A stretch of 64,000 nt of DNA from Saccopteryx bilineata (taxonomy: Eukaryota; Chordata; Mammalia; Chiroptera; Emballonuridae): positions 46,614,113 through 46,678,112 of the forward strand of contig NC_089496.1 in NCBI RefSeq assembly GCF_036850765.1, written 5' to 3'. This document shows, one piece after another, positions 1-11,815 of the stretch. Position 1 is the stretch's first letter. Each line of letters opens with the position of its first letter. A program made the position numbers and the translations under genes. Under the pieces are notes generated by a model that searched no databases, was not told where the DNA came from, and was given only the letters and a program-made list of their open reading frames with translations.

Positions 1-1029
1 GTATGTGATAGAAATAGTATTTTTACTTTTAAGCTTTTCTTTCTCCTGGCTTTCTCTTCAAGAGATTTAACCTAAATCGTGGTTTTGCATGAAATAGTAG
101 TGCCCTGTATAGCATTTTGGAAAGATTTTAATTTATATCAGTAAAGGCCATAAAATGTTATGTTTTAGGTCCCACAGAAAGTAAATCCTTCCTTAATACC
201 TGTGAGATTAAGAGTTTTCATTTCCAATAATGTTACTTAATCACTTGTTCTGCATATCTGAGAATTGCTTTAAATATAGCCGTGAGATCCAAACTATACA
301 AGACTCCAATACATACACTTTAGATTTAGTCAGTTTCTAGTTATGTTTAAAACTTGCCTAATTTTTCCTCTACTGTTAAAAACTTCTTAGTACAAAACAA
401 AACTGATGCAAACCAAGAAAAAAAAAAAAAACTATCTTTCTCTGTGGCAAAAGTTTCCTTTATTTTCCCTCACTTCAATTATAAAGGTAATATAATTAAA
501 GAAATTTTGAAAGATAAAGAACATATAGACACTTGTCTGATGTTGTTTTTTTTACAGTGATGTCCTGTCTGTTGGGATTTTTCCATTTATTTGTAAGCAT
601 AGTACATTTATAGCTTTGCCTATTGCTTTTTCCATGTAGCAAATCGCAGCCGTATAACTGTACAGGCTTCATAAACATCACTTTTGATTGCTGCATGAGT
701 GTTATACTCATTTCTCTCTTTCCTGATGCTGAGGCACGCACAATATATATTTCATTTTCAATGTTAGAAATAACACTGCTGTGAATGCCTTAATACGTTT
801 AGGATCATTTTTTTAGGATAGATTCTTAGAAATTAAATTATGGGATCTTAAGGGTTATTACTACATATTTTGCAACTCTTGGTACATGTGGCCAAATTAC
901 TTTCTGGGATGCTTTTAACAATGTACACTATCTGGCAGTTTCCTGCTTGTGTTTCAGATATACTTTTTAAAGGGTGTGTGTGTGTGTGTGTGTGACTTGT
1001 TTAACTTGCTTAGTCCTGCTGCCAGGTGG
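1..1029. other. CHN2 (beta2) intron, no exon seen
   Basis: AT-rich intronic sequence. A stretch at about 740-930 resembles an old LINE 3' segment, too decayed to classify. A (TG) run lies at about 975-993. No coding exon with splice sites is supported. Confidence 0.5.
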
Positions 1030-1160
1030 AAATAGCTCCGACTTTGTAGTCCAAGGACCTGGTCTCTGTCCGGGCTCTACACCTGACGGGCTGTGAGAAC
1101 CCAGGAGATTAACTTCCTATTCTGCTCTTTGTAGAATGGGGAGATTGGGCCAGACCAGAC
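1030..1160 (+). repeat. MIR-like SINE fragment
   Basis: The order of a tRNA-derived ancient SINE is recognisable (colour of GGTCTCTGT..., then AACTTCCTATTCT..., then AATGGGGA), strongly diverged. Confidence 0.4.
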
Positions 1161-1420
1161 ACATTCATTTATTTATAAACTTTTGAGTGCTCTTGTTGGT
1201 GCTTGGTGCCACAGAGATTAGGACATGGGAATGAAAGGTCTTTTTTCGGGATCTTACACCTTCCTGGGTGACAAATACAGTATGTGGAGGCAGAGCCACG
1301 TGCAGTGTAGGAGTATGACCTGTGGAAACAGCCGATCCCGTGTTCCAGTCCAACTGGTTAGTAGTTGTACAAGCTTGCATGGTGAGAGCTGTCCTCCCTT
1401 CAGTCTGCTTGAACGTGAAG

Positions 1421-2604
1421 CAGGGGTGGTAATGTCTACGTCACAGGGCTGTTGTGCAGAGTCAATGGGACACTGGTTAACATGCCAGAGCGGGGGTGGT
1501 AATGTCTATGTCACAGGGCTGTTGTGCAGAGTCAATGGGACAGTGGTTAACATGCCAGAGCGGGGGTGGTAATGTCTATGTCACAGGGCTGTTGTGCAGA
1601 GTCAATGGGACACTGGTTAACATGCCAGAGCGGGGGTGGTAATGTCTACATCACAGGGCTGTTGTGCAGAGTCAATGGGACACTGGTTAACATGCCAGAG
1701 CGGGGGTGGTAATGTCTATGTCACAGGGCTGTTGTGCAGAGTCAATGGGACAGTGGTTAACATGCCAGAGCGGGGGTGGTAATGTCTATGTCACAGGGCT
1801 GTTGTGCAGAGTCAATGCGACAGTGGTTAACATGCCAGAGCGGGGGTGGTAATGTCTATGTCACAGGGCTGTTGTGCAGAGTCAATGGGACACTGGTTAA
1901 CATGCCAGAGCGGGGGTGGTAATGTCTATGTCACAGGGCTGTTGTGCAGAGTCAATGCGACAGTGGTTAACATGCCAGAGCGGGGGTGGTAATGTCTACG
2001 TCACAGGGCTGTTGTACAGAGTCAATGGGACAGTGGTTAACATGCCAGAGCGGGGGTGGTAATGTCTATGTCACAGGGCTGTTGTGCAGAGTCAATGGGA
2101 CAGTGGTTAACATGCCAGAGCGGGGGTGGTAATGTCTATGTCACAGGGCTGTTGTGCAGAGTCAATGGGACAGTGGTTAACATGCCAGAGCGGGGGTGGT
2201 AATGTCTATGTCACAGGGCTGTTGTACAGAGTCAATGGGACAGTGGTTAACATGCCAGAGCGGGGGTGGTAATGTCTATGTCACAGGGCTGTTGTGCAGA
2301 ATGGGACAGTGGTTAACATGCCAGAGCGGGGGTGGTAATGTCTATGTCACAGGGCTGTTGTACAGAGTCAATGGGACAGTGGTTAACATGCCAGAGCGGG
2401 GGTGGTAATGTCTATGTCACAGGGCTGTTGTGCAGAGTCAATGCGACAGTGGTTAACATGCCAGAGCGGGGGTGGTAATGTCTACGTCACAGGGCTGTTG
2501 TACAGAGTCAATGGGACAGTGGTTAACATGCCAGAGCGGGGGTGGTAATGTCTACATCACAGGGCTGTTGTGCAGAGTCAATGGGACAGTGGTTAACATG
2601 CCAG
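1421..2604 (+). repeat. 70-bp minisatellite, 17 tandem copies
   Basis: Copies start at 1421 and every 70 bp to 2261, then 2327 (the copy at 2261 has lost GTCA, 4 bp), 2397, 2467 and 2537; the last is slightly short. Each unit contains GTTAAC and a TCTAYRTCACAGGG segment. Copies differ at only a few sites: CG/TG/CA at one dinucleotide, TGC/TAC, GGA/GCA before CA, and CACTGG/CAGTGG. Low divergence indicates recent expansion. Confidence 0.97.
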
Positions 2605-4648
2605 GCACAACATGGGCGCAATAACTGTGAGGGTTATTTTTTCCATTTTGTTGTTGATGTGACCCTCATCCGTGTGGTAAGTTTAAAGTTTAGGGGAGCA
2701 TGTGTGCTGAGGCATGGCTTCACCAAAGAGTAACACGTGTTCAAAGAATGGTCCCCGGGTTCTAGATTTTGTAATAGTTCAATAATGATTAAGGCTAGAG
2801 GAGCTTTCATTTAAAATAACTCAAAAGTTTTTCAGTTTAATTATTTTAACTTTAGTTATTGAAAAAGAAATGTGGGGGGGGCAGGGGGCAGACACAGGCG
2901 CAGCAATAAGGGATGGTTTGCATACAGAAAACAACTGGTTATTTGGACTTTTTCCTTTCAATGAAGATGTACCTTACTCCAACTCTGACCAAAGAACCTG
3001 GGGAATGGCGGCTCGAGGCTCTGGCTGGGACATTCTGCTTTGCAAATCGCCGCACCGCTGTGTGCTAATAAAATATGAGTCAGCATCTTAGAGCCTCTGG
3101 CAGAGATTTCCCAACTGAGTGAGCGGCGGAGGGGGGAGGGGCAAGAGAGATACACGGGGTTCTACGACACAGTTGGCTGCCTTCAAGCAGAAATTCACCA
3201 CTGTTGACTTTGGTAATAAAACCCGTAAGTCAGTCATTTTGGGCACCCAGTTCTTTGGCCAGCGGTGGGGAAGCAGGTGACAGTAAGGAAAATATGAAGA
3301 AATGGAGATCAATATGGAATCTGAGAAGAGAAAGGCACGGGGCAGGCAGGACAATGGCAGCTGGAAACTGTCATATCAATTGTTTACTTGGGTCTTAGTT
3401 TTACCGACGTTTACCTAAAGCACTGTGAAGCGATTCTGAGATCAACAAATAGTTTAGCATCTCAAAACTAACCCTGCCACACTTTCTTAAACTCAACCTT
3501 TGAGAAATGTGACGAAGATGTGTAAAGTTCTTACTTAAGGAGATGGATTGTTTCACTAGAAACAATGGATGTAAAATTGTTTTTTCTCCTCCAAAATCTC
3601 CACACAAAAACAGAACAGCAACAACAAAAACCTACCTGCATGTGGAAGTCTGTGAGATGCTCCACGCAACCTACAGCGTCCTTTCCTTTGAAGTGGAGGC
3701 TCTTTTGTTTTCATGTCTCAGCAGTCTGAGAAACACCAGCAGTTAGCTAAAAGTGTTGACGTCAGTCTCAATACAACAGCTGGAGAAAGGATGTGGGAAG
3801 GACCACAATTATAACATTGTACAAGCAATCAACCCGAGAAGCATCAGATTATTTGCTTCTAAATAAGGTCAGTTGGTCCGTTTTAGAGCCCACACAGGCC
3901 CGTCAGTTTGGTATGAACGCTGAGAGTCGGGGATGAATGGAAAAGAATTGTAAGAGAGGCAGCGAGTCCAGTACTTGGGCCCTTTTGTGTCTCTGAATTT
4001 AGTGTGGCCATCTGTCCCCGGAGAAAAATTGGAGGGACAGCTGAGTATGTTGTGCCATCAGAGACAAAGGTCTCTCTGCCTCTGACCGGAATGCAGCAAG
4101 CTTGGAGGTCACCAGGAGTTTGATACCTGATGCTTTGAGGGACGCCACGGCAAGCCAGGATTATTCAGCCTTACTTAGCACCTTGGTAGGAAAGACGGCA
4201 AGGTTCTACCCTGGTCTCTCTTATTTCAACAGTCCTGGGAATGAGTTTGCAGTTCGGTCATATCTCTTTGCTGTCTTCCTCTTCTTTCCGGACTCCAACC
4301 CACAAGCAGAGACTACAGCAGACACTAACGAAGCCATCTCTAAGAGGAGGAGCCGGGAGAAGTTATCTGGCAGTATAAGGAAGTGTTCAGAATACGTAGC
4401 AGCAAACAGGCTGAGCTTAGTGGAGTTGATAAGAAAACTATCCCCTTGATTATCAGTCAGAAGTTTGGACTTATTTCACTTGCTCTTTATAGATTTTTCA
4501 CTCGCCCACAGGAAGAGAGAGGGCCAGGTCTACGCTACCACAACAAGAACGTAGTGTCAATCTCCCTGCCCCCTCTCCAGATGTGTACTGAAACGAGTAG
4601 TAAGCCTGCACTCGGTACCCATATCCAGCTATTCAAAGTATTGAAGGG
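2605..4648. other. CHN2 intron, nothing recognised
   Basis: No exon, RNA gene or clear repeat family seen in this stretch apart from a short G-run near 2873 and a purine-rich patch near 3125. Confidence 0.4.
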
Positions 4649-5033
4649 GGCCCTGGCCGGTTGGCTCAGTGGTAGAGCGTCGGCCTGGCGTGCGAGAGGT
4701 CCTGGGTTCGATTCCCGGCCAGGGCACACAGGAGAAGCGCCCATCTGCTTCTCCACCCCTCCCCCTCTCCTTCCTCTCTGTCTCTCTCTTCCCCTCCCAC
4801 AGCCGAGGCTCCATTGGAGCAAAGATGGCCCGGGCGCTGGGGATGGCTCCTTGGCCTCTGCCCCAGGCAATAGAGTGGCTCTGGTAGCAATAGAGCGATG
4901 CCCCGGAGGGGCAGAGCATCGCCCCCTGGTGGGCAGAGCATCGCCCCCTGGTGGGCGTGCCGGGTGGATCCCGGTCAGGCGCATGCGGGAGTCTGTCTGA
5001 CTGTCTCTCCCCGTTTCCAGCTTCAGAAAAATA
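4649..5033 (+). mobile_element. Young tRNA-headed bat SINE (Rhin-1-like)
   Basis: Full-length head to tail: tRNA-like head with B box GGTTCGATTCC, pyrimidine-rich middle, GC-rich body and a CTTCAGAAAAATA end. The TSD CAAAGTATTGAAGGG is perfect at 4634-4648 and 5034-5048. The 3' tail is very short. The long open frames on both strands here are SINE sequence, not genes. Confidence 0.93.
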
Positions 5034-5048
5034 CAAAGTATTGAAGGG

Positions 5049-6549
5049 TGACCCACAGAGAGTGAAAATTAAAGTGAAAAACAGGTTTTCCCCACTGTTC
5101 CGAGCTGAATGAACGCCTGCAGCCTTCTCTGTCTCCGCGCAGGATTTAATGTTCTGTGGCTTTGGGGAAATAACATGCAGCCCAGAGTCGTCACAACCCC
5201 AGAACCCCAGACGTGTGTGTGGGATGCGCCGCGAGGGACAAAGGGAGAGAAACATGACCACACTGACTGTTTTTAAAATTAGAAGGCATTTGGTGGAAGG
5301 CAAGGAAAATAGAAAGGTTGCTATAAACTGGGTATGTTTATTTTTTGTGCAGCAAAACTTTCCTGAGTGCCAAGCTAAACTTGGTCTCATGCTAGTCACT
5401 GGAGATAGAGTCAATAGAAGAACTGTAAGGAGGGTCCCATTTAAAAAGTTTGTAAACTGTCCCCTAGGAAGGGGGGGGGGGGGATGAGTCCTTGTGTCAG
5501 TGGCTTAGTGGCCGACACTGCCTTTGCTACAAGTGGGGGCCAAAGATTTTCATGGAAAGACAACCAGACGGTGAGTCTGGTAGGACCCAGCTTCCTGCTC
5601 TGTAACCATAAAGGATATATCTTATACTCTACAAATATGAAATGCTACTTTTAATATTATTCTAATCTCAGACCTGGCCGTGTTCTTAAAGGCCTGCACC
5701 TGGGTCAGGGTCCCCTTGTTTCCAATGCCCTCCTCTTGTGATACCAGAAATGTGATCACTCGGTCAAGGGAGCCCCCAAAAGCCATGGCGCCTGGGTTTT
5801 ATATCAGAGACTCACAAGAGTCCATTGATTAGGTAATAGCTAGTGATGATGATAAGCTCTATAGTGGTTCTTTGACCTCAAGGTTTTTTATAGCGATGGA
5901 CAGTCATTCATTCAGAGAAATCTAATAAACACCTGCTTTGTGCCGGGTGTAAGGTGAGACACTGGGCTCTTAATTCTGACACACAGTGTCCGATCTCATA
6001 ACTCTGGCAGTCTAGTGAGGCTCATAAGACAGTAATTTGAAGATCGTCCTGCTAGGTTATGGTTATACATTCTCAAGATGACAAGAAGGAAGGGATGGGA
6101 GATGAGGCTGGAAAGGTGACAAAGGCCGGACCACACGGGCCCCTGTGGGACATGGTGTGGATTTTTGCCTTCAGCTGAAGACCCAGCTGAAGACTTCAGT
6201 TTTCATTGGCCCGATGGGAAGAGGCGGTGTGGTGGGCATGAATAGAAGCGTGATCACATTTTGTGTTTGAAAGGATATTGATCCCTTTGTTTGGGCTTCC
6301 AGGGTATTCAATAGCATTGACCACGTTCACACTTCCATGTTCTCTAACAATCCCCCCAGAATTGAAGCCCTGGAGCTTAGTGTTGGGGCTCCTGGTGCTG
6401 GGAGCACAGCAGAATCCCTGCAGGATGGGTTTAAAGTCCGAGGCCCATCTCCAGAAATTTGAATTTAACTGGTCTGCGGTGGATGGTGCTTTGAGCATGG
6501 CGCGTGTTTGCGTGTTTGTTTATTTGCTTGTTTGTTTGTTTCCCGGGTG
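5049..6549. other. CHN2 intron with decayed LINE sequence
   Basis: A homopolymer G run lies at about 5471-5483. From about 5890 to 6280 the sequence resembles an antisense L2 fragment (CATTCATTCAG..., then GGAGATGAGGCTGG...). Otherwise nothing recognised. Confidence 0.35.
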
Positions 6550-6775
6550 ATTCTAAGGTTCCCACGGTTGAGACGCACAGGTTTAGCGAAAAGCACAAAA
6601 CAGGGGCCCTCAAAGTGCAGTTCCTGAACCAGCAACATCAGTGTCACCTAAAACGTGTCAGCATCCAGATTCTTGGGCTCGATCTCACACTGACTGAGCC
6701 AGAGGCCCTGGCACTGTGGTCCAGCCGTCTGTGTTTTATCCTGGGGGTCCTGAGGCTGGCCCAAGCATGCGAAGA
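6550..6775 (+). repeat. Old Charlie-type hAT fragment
   Basis: It shows the order CTCAAAGTGCAGTTCCTGAACCAGC, CATCAGTGTCACCT, ATTCTTGGGC and CTGTGTTTTA typical of ancient mammalian hAT-Charlie MITEs. The exact family is uncertain. Confidence 0.45.
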
Positions 6776-6789
6776 CTAGTTTTAGAGGG

Positions 6790-6965
6790 TTGCAGACAAG
6801 AGAACCTGGAGTCTGAATCTGGTTCTAGATCTAGTTGAAAGTATCCCTATGCTGGGGAGTTGGGGACAGGTGCAAATCATTGAACTTCTCTGACCCCCCG
6901 GTCTCTTCACCTGTAAAAAGAGCAGGTGGAGTTAGACCTGTTCAAAGGTTACCTATGATGTTAAG
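6790..6965 (+). repeat. MIR-like SINE fragment
   Basis: MIR core-like order: GGAGTCTGAATCTGG, CAAATCATTGAACTTCTCTGA, then CTGTAAAA. Confidence 0.5.
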
Positions 6966-6989
6966 AATCATTTGTACACACTAAATCTA

Positions 6990-7550
6990 ACAAAGGTTTT
7001 ATAATGTGGGAAGCTCAGAAAATACAGAAAAGAAAGAAGAAAATAAATGTCAGTTAAAATTTCTCCACCCAGAAACAACAACTGATGGCTTATTTCCAAC
7101 AGTTTGGTGTGTCAGAGATATTCTGTTCTGCTATTTTTGTTTTTGTTTTTCCTGATATTCTCTGCATACATCTACTTATAAAACTGAGAATCACACTACA
7201 GATAGTTAAGGAACCTACTTCTCACCTAACATTATATCAGAGGCATATCCCTTCATCATTAAAAGTGACTTTATTCATTTTTGTTAGTGTCTCCATAACA
7301 TTCCATTATATGTTTATACCATCATTTATTTGGCATGTTTCTTATCTTGGATGCTTACGCCTTTTCTCATTTCTTGTTATTGGTATGATGAATATCTATC
7401 TATCTGTCTACTATCTATCTATCCATCTAACTTTGTCTGAAGACCTTCTTAAGGAAATCCTAGAAATAGAATCATTGGATCATTCACAAGAGGCATTTGA
7501 CGCATTGCCAACTTCTTTTCCCAGACAGGAGCCTCTTCATACAAACGCCA
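6990..7550. repeat. Decayed LINE-like segment with a CTAT repeat
   Basis: AT-rich sequence with the phrase order of an old L1-type 3' region (GGAAATCCTAGAAATAGAATC, ATTGGATCATTC). A (CTAT) microsatellite lies at about 7397-7428. The 211-codon open frame here has no family similarity I recognise and carries this repeat, so it is not called a gene. Confidence 0.4.
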
Positions 7551-8544
7551 GCAGTATACTAGAGAGCTCCCCGCGTGACCCCCTCGCCAGCACCTGTAAT
7601 GTTGACTCTCATTCCATACCCCGGCAAATGCCCGCAGCTGCAGGCAGGGTTTGTAGCCAGAGGCCTTGCTTGGGCTTTCAGCACCTAAGGGGATCTCAGA
7701 TTCAAGAGACAGAGAAGTGAGAGGGGCCGCAGGAGCTCAGGGACTGGGGTAGTAACAGTGGGGAGACACATCTAGGGATGAATGATGACATTTTCAGTGA
7801 GTCCTCCATAAAAACGCAGAACTGGAATTGACTTGAAGTCTGCAGACCAACTGCAGATTGATGGTCCATCGGCTTTCTGGAAATTGGTGCTAATAAGGCC
7901 GAGTGTCATGATCTGAAGGGGTGGGCCTGCCTGAGCCAGGTGGAGAAGGGGCCGTTGGTTAGATGAACTTCTGAGGCCCCCTCTTGGCTTGTGATGCTAG
8001 CTTGCTAATGTCAGCACAGAAGGAAGGTATTCCTCTTTCTCCCACTGTCTCTCTCTCTCCGGGGCACCTCACATGCGTGCGGTCGCCCCATCAGGCTTTG
8101 GTGTCCCATGTCACCCAGCCCGCTGGCCCGCTCTTGCCTCCTTGTCTTCAGCTGACCACCTTCCTTGTACTGCCTTCCTGTTGCCTGATTCCTTCTTGGA
8201 TTCAGGATCCGAATCAGAAGAAGAGCAGTGAGAGGCCATAGAAAATAGAATCCCAAAACTTGTTTGTAAATAAGGACAAGGGAAGTGGTGAGTTTATGTC
8301 ACCATTTATTTATAACTCACTTCCAAAAGTAGCTTCAGTAGTGCCAGCTTTGGAAGAGGCCCCAAGGTGAACAAAAGTCTCCTCCTTAAAAGCCAGACCA
8401 GGGAACACCAGCCCTGTGAGTCGGGAACCGGTTGACAGTGGGGAAGAGAATGATTCTGACATCTAACCCCTGGATATTTTTTAATGTGAACACTGTTTGG
8501 ATGAGAGGCAGTTTAGAATATTGTTAAAAGCATAGATTTAGTGT
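7551..8544. other. CHN2 intron, nothing recognised
   Basis: No exon, RNA gene or confident repeat seen. Confidence 0.4.
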
Positions 8545-9084
8545 ACACCCCAAAGAACAGAGAACAGGTGTTCAAACAAAAACTTGTTCAAGAATGTTCT
8601 TAGCAGTACTACTTGCACAGGCCAAAGGTGAAAACAATCTGAATGCCCATCAACTGGTGAATGGTGGGCAGAATGTGTTCTATCCATACAGGGGACCGTC
8701 ATCCAGCAGTGACATGCTGTGAGACACTGATACATTCCACAGCATGGATGAGCCTTGAAAACATGCTAAGGGAAGGAAGTCCGACACAGAAGGCCATATG
8801 TTGTATGATTCCATTTAGTTTGACTTATTCTGAATAGGCAAAGCCAGAGATAAAAATCCGATTGGAGGTCGCCAGGGGCTAGAGGGAGAGGCAAACGGTG
8901 TGTGACACCATCGTGAGTATCGGGTTTCATTTTGGGTGGTGGGAATGTTCTAGAACTAGATCTTGGTAATGATAGCAGAGCATTGTAAATATATCTAGTG
9001 CCACTGAATTGTACACTTTAAAATGGTCAAAATGGTGGATGTTATGTTATGTTTATTTTATCACAGTAAAAAAAAAAAAATTAA
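8545..9084 (+). mobile_element. Old L1 3' end (ORF2 tail and 3' UTR)
   Basis: Sequence order matches an old L1: AATGCCCATCAACTGGTGAATGG, GATTCCATTTAGT, then CACTGAATTGTACACTTTAAAATGG near the end and an A-run at 9070-9081. Severely 5'-truncated and mutated. Confidence 0.75.
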
Positions 9085-9117
9085 AGAAACTTGTTCTTGG
9101 GGGAGGCAGAGAGCATA

Positions 9118-9330
9118 GACCTGGTTAATTGTGTCTGGGTGCTAATGCCAGTCCTACCACGTACTAGCTCTGTGAACTTGGGCATGTCACTTAAACCCCT
9201 AGTTCCCATTTCCTCATCTATAAAGTACGGAGAATTATAACAGTACCTACCTCATAGGATTATAAATCTTAAATGAGTCAAAATATGTCAAGTGCTTCAT
9301 ACAATACCTTGCACCCAGGAAGCATGCTAT
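9118..9330 (+). repeat. MIR SINE
   Basis: Good MIR order: ACTAGCTCTGTGAACTTGGGC, CATTTCCTCATCTATAAA, CTACCTCATAGGATTATAA. Confidence 0.75.
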
Positions 9331-9374
9331 AAGCACATGTGCCATCCACCTAACCCCAGTATGCTCCGCTGCGG

Positions 9375-9567
9375 GCAAGTTTGCCTCAGAAGGGGGATTT
9401 GGCAATGTCCGGGGAGACTTTGGGTCACCATAGTCGGGGGGGCTTTACTGGCATCTGGTGAGCACGGTCAAGGGATACCGCTGTGCATCCTACAGCGCAC
9501 AGCCTTCCACAGCAAATAATTATCTGGCCCCAAATGTCAATAGTTCCGATACTGAGAATCCCTGATT
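9375..9567 (+). repeat. MER5-type hAT-Charlie fragment
   Basis: It contains GGATTTGGCAATGTCCGGGGAGA, CTGGCATCTGGTGAG, AATTATCTGGCCCCAAATGTC and TGAGAATCCCTG in the order of MER5A/B. Confidence 0.75.
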
Positions 9568-10559
9568 TAAACAGAGCAGGTAGGGAAATGTGCTTCATCT
9601 AATGAAGGTATAGATTTAAAAAAAAAATAGGTCAGATAGACAATTCTGTTAGAAAAACAACTGTCAGCAAAAAAATGTACGAAATGTCCATATACATAAA
9701 AAGATGCCTTAGTTATTGTGGGGGACATAGAAGAAGCCAAAGCACTGTCCTTGAGAAGGCTGGCTGAAGGAGAACCCTGTGTGCTGCAGTTATCGAAGAG
9801 GGAAGTTTCCACCAAGAGACATTTGTCCCCATTTTCCCTTTGATAAGAGGGTGATCTAGGGTCAGCCGCACGACTCACACTAATGTTCCCTCAATGCAAC
9901 ACTCCTGGTTTACCCAAAAGAGGCATCTTAAGTGAACAGTGTGTGGTCCTTTCACGAGTCTGAATGTGTCTCGTGTTTGAGCCAATTCTATTGAGCAGAT
10001 ATCTGAAAAAGAAGTCACTGTCACCAACAGAAATTTTAAAAATTACTTATTACAATAAAGGCACTGACAAACTATCAAAGCTCCTTGTATTCAACCACCC
10101 ATATACCAAAAAGAAAAGGAGACCCTTTGGCCCACTTTCCATTTAAAGAACTATGTTATAAGATTCTAAAAACCACGAAACTATATAATTAGCCTAGTTC
10201 ACACCACGGAATCTGTTCTTACACGGAGTGGTTCAACGTCAAAAGGTGTCTTGATTTGCTAACAGTGAAGCTTTGGGAATAAGAGACCCTTATTCCTCCT
10301 CCTCTGTGTCATTTTTGCCTTTAGGCTAAGGATTAGAAGCCTTTCCGAGGTATGCCATGCCTTCCCTCAGTCCCTGTGAGTGGCAGATGTCCTGTAGGAT
10401 GGGGCAATGGGAAGGGGGGCTGAGGAGTCTGGTGGAACCCATCAGAAGGACAGACCCCTGAGCTCCAGGTCCTTGGAAGCTAAAACAGGTGACGGGTGAT
10501 CATAGGATAGACCAAGAGATCCCACCCCTTTCCACACCTTTCTTCACAACTCTGGCTTC
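9568..10559. other. CHN2 intron, nothing recognised
   Basis: No exon, RNA gene or confident repeat seen. Confidence 0.4.
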
Positions 10560-10567
10560 CTCTGTGG

Positions 10568-10897
10568 CAGTGGTCCCCAACCCCTGGGCCGCAGACCGGT
10601 ACCAGTCCGCAGAGAAAGAATAAATAACTTACATTATTTCCGTTTTATTTATATTTAAGTCTGAAACGATGTTTTATTTTTTAAAAATGACCAGATTCCC
10701 TCTGTTACATCCATCTAAGACTCATTCTTGATGCTTGTCTCGTAAGTTCGACAATTATATTTTAAAATACCACAGTTTTTACGCCGGTCGCGTAATCTTA
10801 TTTTCTGCATTTATTCGTCCCACCCTAAAGGCCGGTCCGTGAAAATATTTTCTGACATTAAACCGGTCCGTGGCCCAAAAAAGGTTGGGGACCACTG
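10568..10897. mobile_element. Nonautonomous hAT element (MITE), 330 bp
   Basis: Terminal inverted repeats begin CAGTGGTCCCCAACC at both ends (15 bp exact, then imperfect through GACCGGT). The 8-bp TSDs are CTCTGTGG (10560-10567) and CTCTATGG (10898-10905), one mismatch. The interior is AT-rich with no transposase frame. Confidence 0.9.
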
Positions 10898-10989
10898 CTC
10901 TATGGCACAGTACTCTCCAGCACCTACCATGGCAAGGGACTTTATTAGAGACTCTTGTAGGCGAAACAGAAGTGAATCAGACATAGGGC

Positions 10990-11420
10990 CTGTCACAGTG
11001 AGTCTTCAAGAAGGCAGGGGGAGCAGCCCTGTTATAAATCACTCTCATGTGGGCTAGAAAGTGATACGGACAATAAGAAAAACATGGGGAAATGCTACGG
11101 GACTTCAGAGGAGAGAGTTTGCCGCCCGTGGGGAGTTAGGGGAAGTCTTTTTGGAGATGAGGGCATTTTAATTAGGGTGTGAATGTTGGTGAAAATGTAG
11201 ACAGGTTGAAATTATGCTGGAACATGCTACCGGACACAGCAAGCTGCTGAGGTGCGAGGCTGAGTCTGTCAGAGAAGAGGCTTCGCAGGGTTCATGGAGG
11301 GGCGGGGCGCCTGGGGAAATGGATGAGCCGATGGATTGGGGCAATCCAGGACCTGGTAAGTCATGGAGAGTCGCTGACATTTTCTGAGCACGTGGGGCGG
11401 TGACTAGACTGGGAAGACCG
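10990..11420 (-). repeat. L2-like LINE fragment, antisense
   Basis: Phrase order (AAGTCTTTTTGGAGATGAGGGC, GTGTGAATGTTGGTG, GAGGCTGAGTCTGTCAG) resembles antisense L2; strongly diverged. Confidence 0.35.
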
Positions 11421-11589
11421 TTGTGCAGGTGTGTGTAGGGGTCCTGGAGAGATATGAAGGGGCAGAGTCATTGTGGGGCAAGCACGGTGAGGAGGGGACA
11501 ACGTGGCTAGTACATCAGATAAAGAACTTGGCAGGACAAGATGGTGGATGTGGCAACACTGGCCTACTGAGGCACCAGGACTTGGTGGT

Positions 11590-11815
11590 GTTCAGGAGCC
11601 TGGGTGCTGGACACACGTGTTCTGGGTTCTAGTCCTGACTCAGCCCCTTAAACCGGCTACATGTCCTCGAGCAAATGGCTTCACCTCTCGGTGTGCTTCA
11701 ATATCTTTATCTGAAAAATGGGAAGAAAAGTCTTGTTCCTCACATACCCATGAGCTGAAATTCAAGAAGTGCACACAACACAGTCTAAATATTGTCTGGC
11801 ACAATGTAAGCCATT
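11590..11815 (+). repeat. MIR SINE
   Basis: MIR order: GGTTCTAGTCCTGACTCAGCC, CTCGAGCAAATGGCTTCACCTC, CTTTATCTGAAAAATGGG. Confidence 0.7.

Noticed and set aside
1421..2604. CRISPR-like array
   Set aside because: The 70-bp units follow each other with no unique spacers, and the host is a mammal; it is a minisatellite. The frames of 60-115 codons inside it only reflect the repeat (70 is not a multiple of three).
4655..4727. tRNA gene
   Set aside because: The tRNA-like head with its B box is continuous with the SINE body and repeated in many copies with TSDs; it is a retroposon head, not a stand-alone tRNA.
4535..5414. Open frames up to 261 codons on both strands around 4.5-5.4 kb
   Set aside because: They fall on a Rhin-like SINE and recur, nearly identical, at every other copy (30.8, 31.5, 36.5, 43.2, 47.6, 48.9, 49.4, 58.5 and 61.7 kb).
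7085..7720. 211-codon + strand frame as a gene
   Set aside because: It covers a decayed repeat-like region and a CTAT microsatellite, has no recognisable domain, and has no splice or promoter context.
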